In this document: positions 60,279-64,000 of the stretch, piece by piece
Position numbering within the stretch: the stretch's first letter is position 1
Layout: the number at the start of each line of letters is the position of its first letter
Source of the DNA: DATHZQ01 sp035458525
GTDB taxonomy: Bacteria; Actinomycetota; Acidimicrobiia; Spongiisociales; UBA5794
Assembly (NCBI GenBank): GCA_035458525.1
Contig: DATHZQ010000135.1
Coordinates: 37,963-101,962, forward strand
Reading direction: 5' to 3'
DNA length: 64,000 bases
Notes under the pieces: model-generated
What the model was told of the DNA's origin: nothing
The model's input: the letters and a program-made list of their open reading frames with translations, nothing else
The model's database searches: none
Position numbers and translations under genes: made by a program

Positions 60279-61725
60279 GCTAGCCCAGCTCGCCATCGTT
60301 GGTCTGGGTCCGGCCGGGCTCGACCGGATCCCGGCTGCAGCGCTCCAGCTCCTCACCGATCCGACACGCCCCGTGGTGTTGCGCACGCGCCAGCATCCGG
60401 CGGCGGCGGAGCTCGCAATGCTGCGCGACGTGGCCGACTGCGATGACGTGTACAACCGGTCGGCGGACTTCGAGGCGGTCTATGGCGCGATCGCCGAGCG
60501 CGTCTGCGCCCTCGCTGAGCAGGGCCCAGTAACTTACGCGGTGCCTGGAAGCGCGGTGGTGGGAGAACGCGCGGTCGCGATCATCCGGAACACGTGGAGG
60601 AGCGACATCGAACTTCACCCCGGGGAGTCCTTTCTCGACCTCGTGTGGGCCGCCACCGGGTGCGACCCGATCACCGACGGCGCACAGGTCCTCGACGGGC
60701 GCGATTTCCCCGACCCCTTGCAGCTGCATCTGCCCACGGTGGTGACGCAGGTCGATCGGCCCGAGGTCCTCGCCGACGTCGTGGTGGCGCTGGGCAAGAC
60801 GCTGCACGACGAGGTTCCGGTGACCATCCTCGACCGGCTTGGTGATGCCGACGAGACGGTTGCGACGGTTCCGCTGCGCGAGCTGGTCGGTTTCGACGCC
60901 GGGCCCCGCACTTCCCTCTTCCTCGTTCCGCCCCTCAACGGCTGGTACGGCCTGGTGGCGACGAACCGCCGGCTGCGTCGCGAGTGCCCGTGGGACCGCA
61001 AGCAGACGCACCACACGCTGCTGTCGCATCTCATCGAGGAGACGTATGAGACGGTCGAGGCGGTGACTCGCCTCGGCGAGGAGGCCCCGGGTGGTGCCCC
61101 TGACTTCGGGGCCTACGCAGAGGTGGAGGAAGAGCTGGGTGATCTGCTGCTGCAGGTCGTCTTCCATGCCACCTTGGCGGAGGAGCCGGGCGCCTTCGGC
61201 GTCGAGGAGGTGGCGGAAGGGATCCGCCGGAAGCTGGTGTACCGCCATCCCCACGTTTTCGGTGACGTCGTGGCCGAGGATTCCGAGACCGTGAAGGCCA
61301 ATTGGGAGGAGCTCAAGGCCGGCGAGAAGGCGCGAGAGTCCCTCATGGACGACGTCCCCCAGGCGCTGCCGGCGCTGGCGCGTGCGGACAAGCTGCAGCG
61401 GCGGGCGGCATCGGCGGGGTTTGATTGGACTCGGGCGCAGCCTGTCCTGGCCAAGCTTCGGGAGGAGGTGGGGGAGTTGGCACAGGACATCGACGACCGC
61501 ACCGCCGCCACGCATGAGCTGGGCGACGTGCTCTTCTCCGTTGTCAATCTGGCTCGTCATCTCGACATCGACTCCGAGATCGCGTTTCGCATGGCGAACG
61601 ATCGCTTCGAGGCGCGTTTCCGTACGGTGGAAACCCTTGCGGCTCAGGAGTCGAGGGCGCTCGATTCCTTGACGTTGGAGGAGCTCGACGAGCTCTGGGA
61701 GCGGGCCAAGTCGATGGAGCGGTGA
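60271..61725 (+). CDS. mazG: Tetrapyrrole methylase-like/MazG nucleotide pyrophosphohydrolase fusion
   Basis: A 484-residue fusion. The first 230 residues form a degenerate tetrapyrrole methylase domain (LAIVGLGPAGLDRIPAAAL, VTYAVPGSAVVGERAV), as in B. subtilis YabN. The rest is a duplicated MazG domain: CPWDRKQTHHTLLSHLIEET with EEELGDLLLQVVFHA, then KLREEVGELAQDID with ELGDVLFSVVNLARH. MazG removes non-canonical or stress-related NTPs. It starts on GTG inside the PPIase end and overlaps the next gene (GTGA). Confidence 0.92.
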   Translation: MAELAQLAIVGLGPAGLDRIPAAALQLLTDPTRPVVLRTRQHPAAAELAMLRDVADCDDVYNRSADFEAVYGAIAERVCALAEQGPVTYAVPGSAVVGERAVAIIRNTWRSDIELHPGESFLDLVWAATGCDPITDGAQVLDGRDFPDPLQLHLPTVVTQVDRPEVLADVVVALGKTLHDEVPVTILDRLGDADETVATVPLRELVGFDAGPRTSLFLVPPLNGWYGLVATNRRLRRECPWDRKQTHHTLLSHLIEETYETVEAVTRLGEEAPGGAPDFGAYAEVEEELGDLLLQVVFHATLAEEPGAFGVEEVAEGIRRKLVYRHPHVFGDVVAEDSETVKANWEELKAGEKARESLMDDVPQALPALARADKLQRRAASAGFDWTRAQPVLAKLREEVGELAQDIDDRTAATHELGDVLFSVVNLARHLDIDSEIAFRMANDRFEARFRTVETLAAQESRALDSLTLEELDELWERAKSMER

Positions 61726-62096
61726 TCGTGACCGTTCCGTCGCCCCGGGTCCTCGACCTCGAGTGGGGACGGATGGTGATCGAGGGTGTCGGAGACGTGA
61801 AGGACGCCAAGCTGTGGCCCGGTGGGGGCCGAGCGTGGGATTGGACGGAGACGGGCACTCGGCACGATCCGGGTATCCAGCCGGCCGACCTGGTCGAGCT
61901 GCTCGCCGGTGGTGCGACCACTGTCGTGTTGGGGATCGGCATGCGTGGCTCGCTCGGAGTGTGCCCCGAAGCGCTCGAGACGCTGCGCAGCTCGAGCGTC
62001 GCTTTCGAGGTGCTTCGCACGGATCAGGCCGTTACGAGCTACAACCGGCTCGCCGCCTCGACCGCGGTGGGCGGCCTGTTCCACTCGACCTGTTGA
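61722..62096 (+). CDS. Mth938/DUF498-type protein
   Basis: A 124-residue protein with VLDLEWGRMVIEGVGDVKDAKLWPGG, LLAGGATTVVLGIGMRG and TDQAVTSYNRLAASTAVGGLFHSTC. This is the pattern of the Mth938/NDUFAF3-like family (also called MTH938 domain). The biochemical role in bacteria is not known. GTG 61722 overlaps mazG; GTG 61728 is also possible. Confidence 0.85.
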   Translation: MIVTVPSPRVLDLEWGRMVIEGVGDVKDAKLWPGGGRAWDWTETGTRHDPGIQPADLVELLAGGATTVVLGIGMRGSLGVCPEALETLRSSSVAFEVLRTDQAVTSYNRLAASTAVGGLFHSTC

Positions 62097-62181
62097 GCCG
62101 GCGCGCTCACCGTCAGCCCGGCTTCTGGCGTGGGGCCAAGGCGTGTGGGGGCGTCGAGCGCCGCTGCGGTACAGTCGGACG

Positions 62182-62917
62182 GTGACGAGCCGAGCGTCCA
62201 CGCCGCAGTTTGGTTACGCCTTCGGCCACGCGCTCCGCGAGGTCCTCGACGGCGGGCAGGGGTGGCACGTCGTGGAGCGAGACGACGGGCTCGTCGAGCC
62301 AATGGCAGGTGCCGACTACTTCGCCGCGCCCACTGCGTGGGATGAGCTGGATCTCGCGGCCGTCGATCTGGTGTCCGGGCGAGTGCTCGATGTCGGTGCT
62401 GGGGCGGCATGCGCTCGAACTGCAACGGCGCGGAAACGAGGTGGTCGCGCTCGATGTTTCGGGCGGGGCAGTCGACGCCTGCGCTGCGCGAGGCGTCGAG
62501 CAGACCTTCCTCGGCCCCGTGCCGGCGCCGGCGGCGAAACAGCCCCAACGGTTCGACGCCATCGTGATGATGGGCAACAACGTGGCGTTGCTTGCGTCGG
62601 AGGTGGCGTCACGGCGCACGTTCGAGGCGATGCGGCGGCTCCTCGTGCCAGGCGGCATGGTGGTCGGAATGTGCACGACCCCCTACTTGACCGATGATCC
62701 GAATCATCTCGCCTATCAGCGGAGCAACATCGATCGTGGGCGGATGGGCGGCCACGTTGCGATCGGGGTGCGGTACCGGCGGCTCGCCACGGATTGGTTC
62801 GACTATCTGCTGATGGCGCCCGACGAGTTGCGCGGCTTGGCGGAGGTCGCGGGCTGGACGGTCGTCGACGTGACCGAGCCGGACCCCAGCTACCTGGCGG
62901 TGATGCGGCCCTGCTAG
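62182..62917 (+). pseudogene. Class I SAM-dependent methyltransferase, frameshifted in motif I
   Basis: GTG 62182 (six bases after TACAGT) opens a frame reading GYAFGHALREVLDG to GRVLDVGAGA. The continuation GRHALELQRRGNEVVALDVSGGAVDACAARG is in another frame and runs to the TAG at 62915-62917. Together they form a normal methyltransferase of about 245 residues, with MMGNNVALL and a late RYRRLATDWFDYLLM. The join falls in the glycine-rich SAM loop near 62395-62410. Loss of one copy of a GGGCG direct repeat would give this frameshift. Either a real inactivation or an assembly collapse. Confidence 0.75.
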
Positions 62918-63027
62918 CAGGGTGCGGAAAAGCACCGGTGCCGGTTCGGCAAACAACGTCAGATCGTGCGTGGCATTGCGGCGTCCTCGGTCACCAAACC
63001 GGCGGACCCCTCTTTCCGCACCCTGCT
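62916..63027. repeat. MITE-like inverted repeat
   Basis: AGCAGGGTGCGGAAA at 62916-62930 is perfectly matched in inverse at 63013-63027, separated by 82 bases. Inner segments (GTGCCGGTTCGG and CCAAACCGGCGG) also pair at most positions, so the whole 112 bases can fold as a long hairpin. The left arm supplies the AG of the methyltransferase TAG stop. It resembles the ends of a small transposable element with no transposase. The remaining gap to 63165 holds no gene. Confidence 0.6.
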
Positions 63028-63165
63028 GGGGAATTTCGCAACTCGGCTTGAGGTTTGGGGTGTCAGTCTGCTGAAATCGGCGCTGAGGGGACACAGCACG
63101 AGGCAAAGCAATGGGCCGCCTTGCCACGTGTTGAAGGGAATGGCCTGGGCACAAGGGGGAATACT

Positions 63166-64000
63166 ATGTGCGCTGCGGTAGTCGTACGCGACCTCGTTAC
63201 GCGCCCCGTCGGTCGAGTAGCGCTACGCCGCGCTTCGTTCTCGGTCGAACGCGGGGAACTCTTCGGCATCATCGGTCCGGCGGACTCCGGGAAGACGGTT
63301 GCGCTCGAGTGTGCGCAAGGTCTCCACACTCCGGAGTCGGGGAGCGTCCTTGTAGAAGGCGTTGATCCGGCGGCAGATCCCGATGCGGTGCGCCGGTTGG
63401 TCGGAACGCAATTGGAGGCATCCTCCCTTCCTGACCGGATGCGAGTCTGGGAGATCGTCGAGCTCTTCGCCTCGATGCACGAAGGCCCGGTCGATCAGGG
63501 ATGGGTCTTGGAGCGCTGGGGGCTGCTGGACCGTCGCAATCTCTCGTTCGAGGCCCTCTCTCCCGCGGAACGGCTCAGGCTCTATGTTGCGCTGGCGGTG
63601 TTGCACGATCCGAAGATCGTCTTCTTCGACGAGATCACCTCCGGTCTCGATGCCGAGACGCGAGCCGTGGCGTGGGGCCTCTTGGAGGAGTTGCGCGACT
63701 CGGGCTTCACCGTGGTGGCCACCACGGCGCACATGGACGAGGCCGAGCGCTGTGACCGTGTCGCCGTCCTCGCCGCGGGGACCGTTGTCGCAATCGACAC
63801 GCCCAACACGCTCATCCGGCGACACGCCGGCGGGGTGCGGTTCTGTTTCGTGCGACCCTGGGTCGAGACCGACTGGATCCAGATCGTCCCCGGCGTTGGC
63901 ACCTACGTCGACAACGGCGCCATGGTGGAGGTGCGGGGGAGTGTCGACAGCCTGTCCCGGGTGTGCGCCGGCTTGGTCGGCCGCGGTGCCGTTCCGGAGG
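63166..64000 (+). CDS. ABC transporter ATP-binding protein, 3' end outside the window
   Basis: 278 residues are visible and the frame is still open. The Walker A is GPADSGKT (residues 37-44), the Q-loop is Gln82, the signature is LSPAE (131-135) in place of LSGGQ, Walker B ends FFDE (Asp155/Glu156), and a switch histidine is His189 in VVATTAHMDEAERCDRV. The ATTAHMDEAE ending resembles CcmA/DrrA-type exporters. The C-terminal portion (residues after 220) is the extra domain of that class. ATG 63166 has AAGGGGG upstream. The permease is presumably beyond the window. Confidence 0.85.
   Translation, partial: MCAAVVVRDLVTRPVGRVALRRASFSVERGELFGIIGPADSGKTVALECAQGLHTPESGSVLVEGVDPAADPDAVRRLVGTQLEASSLPDRMRVWEIVELFASMHEGPVDQGWVLERWGLLDRRNLSFEALSPAERLRLYVALAVLHDPKIVFFDEITSGLDAETRAVAWGLLEELRDSGFTVVATTAHMDEAERCDRVAVLAAGTVVAIDTPNTLIRRHAGGVRFCFVRPWVETDWIQIVPGVGTYVDNGAMVEVRGSVDSLSRVCAGLVGRGAVPE

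Overview
The window is about 64 kb of high-GC DNA, densely packed with short intergenic gaps and many 4-base start/stop overlaps. The gene content points to a member of the Actinobacteria, most likely a deep lineage such as Acidimicrobiia. The evidence is a BTAD/nSTAND/WD40 regulator, a 27-residue bL37-type ribosomal protein, an Fe-S type photolyase, a Ctc-type bL25, a tetrapyrrole-methylase/MazG fusion, and many genes that appear leaderless (a TANNNT box 6-8 bases before the start codon). The class-level placement is inference. No CRISPR array, rRNA, prophage or intact insertion sequence was seen; there is one tRNA (Gln, anticodon TTG).

Region 1 (1-5.4 kb): histidine degradation. hutU-hutI read right and hutH plus a PfkB kinase (cut by the window edge) read left from one control region. 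A frameshifted VOC-fold gene follows. Region 2 (5.4-14 kb): accessory genes. These are a sulfatase behind two tandem palindromes, a lipoprotein that looks like a dead metallopeptidase, a secreted HExxH protein whose start codon lies inside a perfect palindrome, and a 1452-residue BTAD/nSTAND/WD40 protein. Region 3 (14-24.5 kb): housekeeping genes. These are bL37, rsmI, an AbrB-like protein with a zinc ribbon, metG-tatD-rsmA-ispE, tRNA-Gln, glmU, prs, and then an aceK gene, which is unusual outside Proteobacteria. Region 4 (24.5-29.6 kb): methylamine-type catabolism (an FAD/GcvT dimethylglycine or sarcosine dehydrogenase-like protein divergent from an MttB-family methyltransferase), followed by yjbQ and a 2'-5' RNA ligase-like gene.

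Region 5 (29.6-47 kb): a redox block. A pyruvate:ferredoxin oxidoreductase, a dihydroorotate dehydrogenase-like protein and pyruvate phosphate dikinase are followed by a membrane TIR-PASTA-PKD protein. Then comes a complete group 3b-type [NiFe] hydrogenase operon (beta, cyclic-nucleotide-binding protein, gamma, delta, alpha, maturation protease, short HypA, HypC), divergent from an EamA transporter and an uncharacterised gene. Together these could dispose of or recover reductant as H2 or NADPH during low-oxygen pyruvate metabolism (inference).

Region 6 (47-64 kb): rplY-pth, an Fe-S photolyase, a DUF2071 protein, a leftward operon of two tiny membrane proteins with an SDR and a membrane protein, glpK, and a tightly overlapped pgsA-carbonic anhydrase-yjbR-ydcF run. 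It continues with mfd-PPIase-mazG-Mth938, a frameshifted methyltransferase, a MITE-like inverted repeat, and the start of an ABC transporter gene with degenerate motifs.

The strongest lead for something undescribed is the TIR-TM-(PASTA)5-PKD protein at 37161-39449. It joins a TIR domain that keeps the likely NADase glutamate to an extracytoplasmic array of the kind that senses cell wall. Other leads are the palindrome under the divergent peptidase/STAND pair, the zinc-domain-less HypA, pth starting on CTG, and the leaderless promoter pattern. Three genes carry likely frameshifts (VOC, methyltransferase, RNA ligase), so single-base assembly errors should be excluded first.
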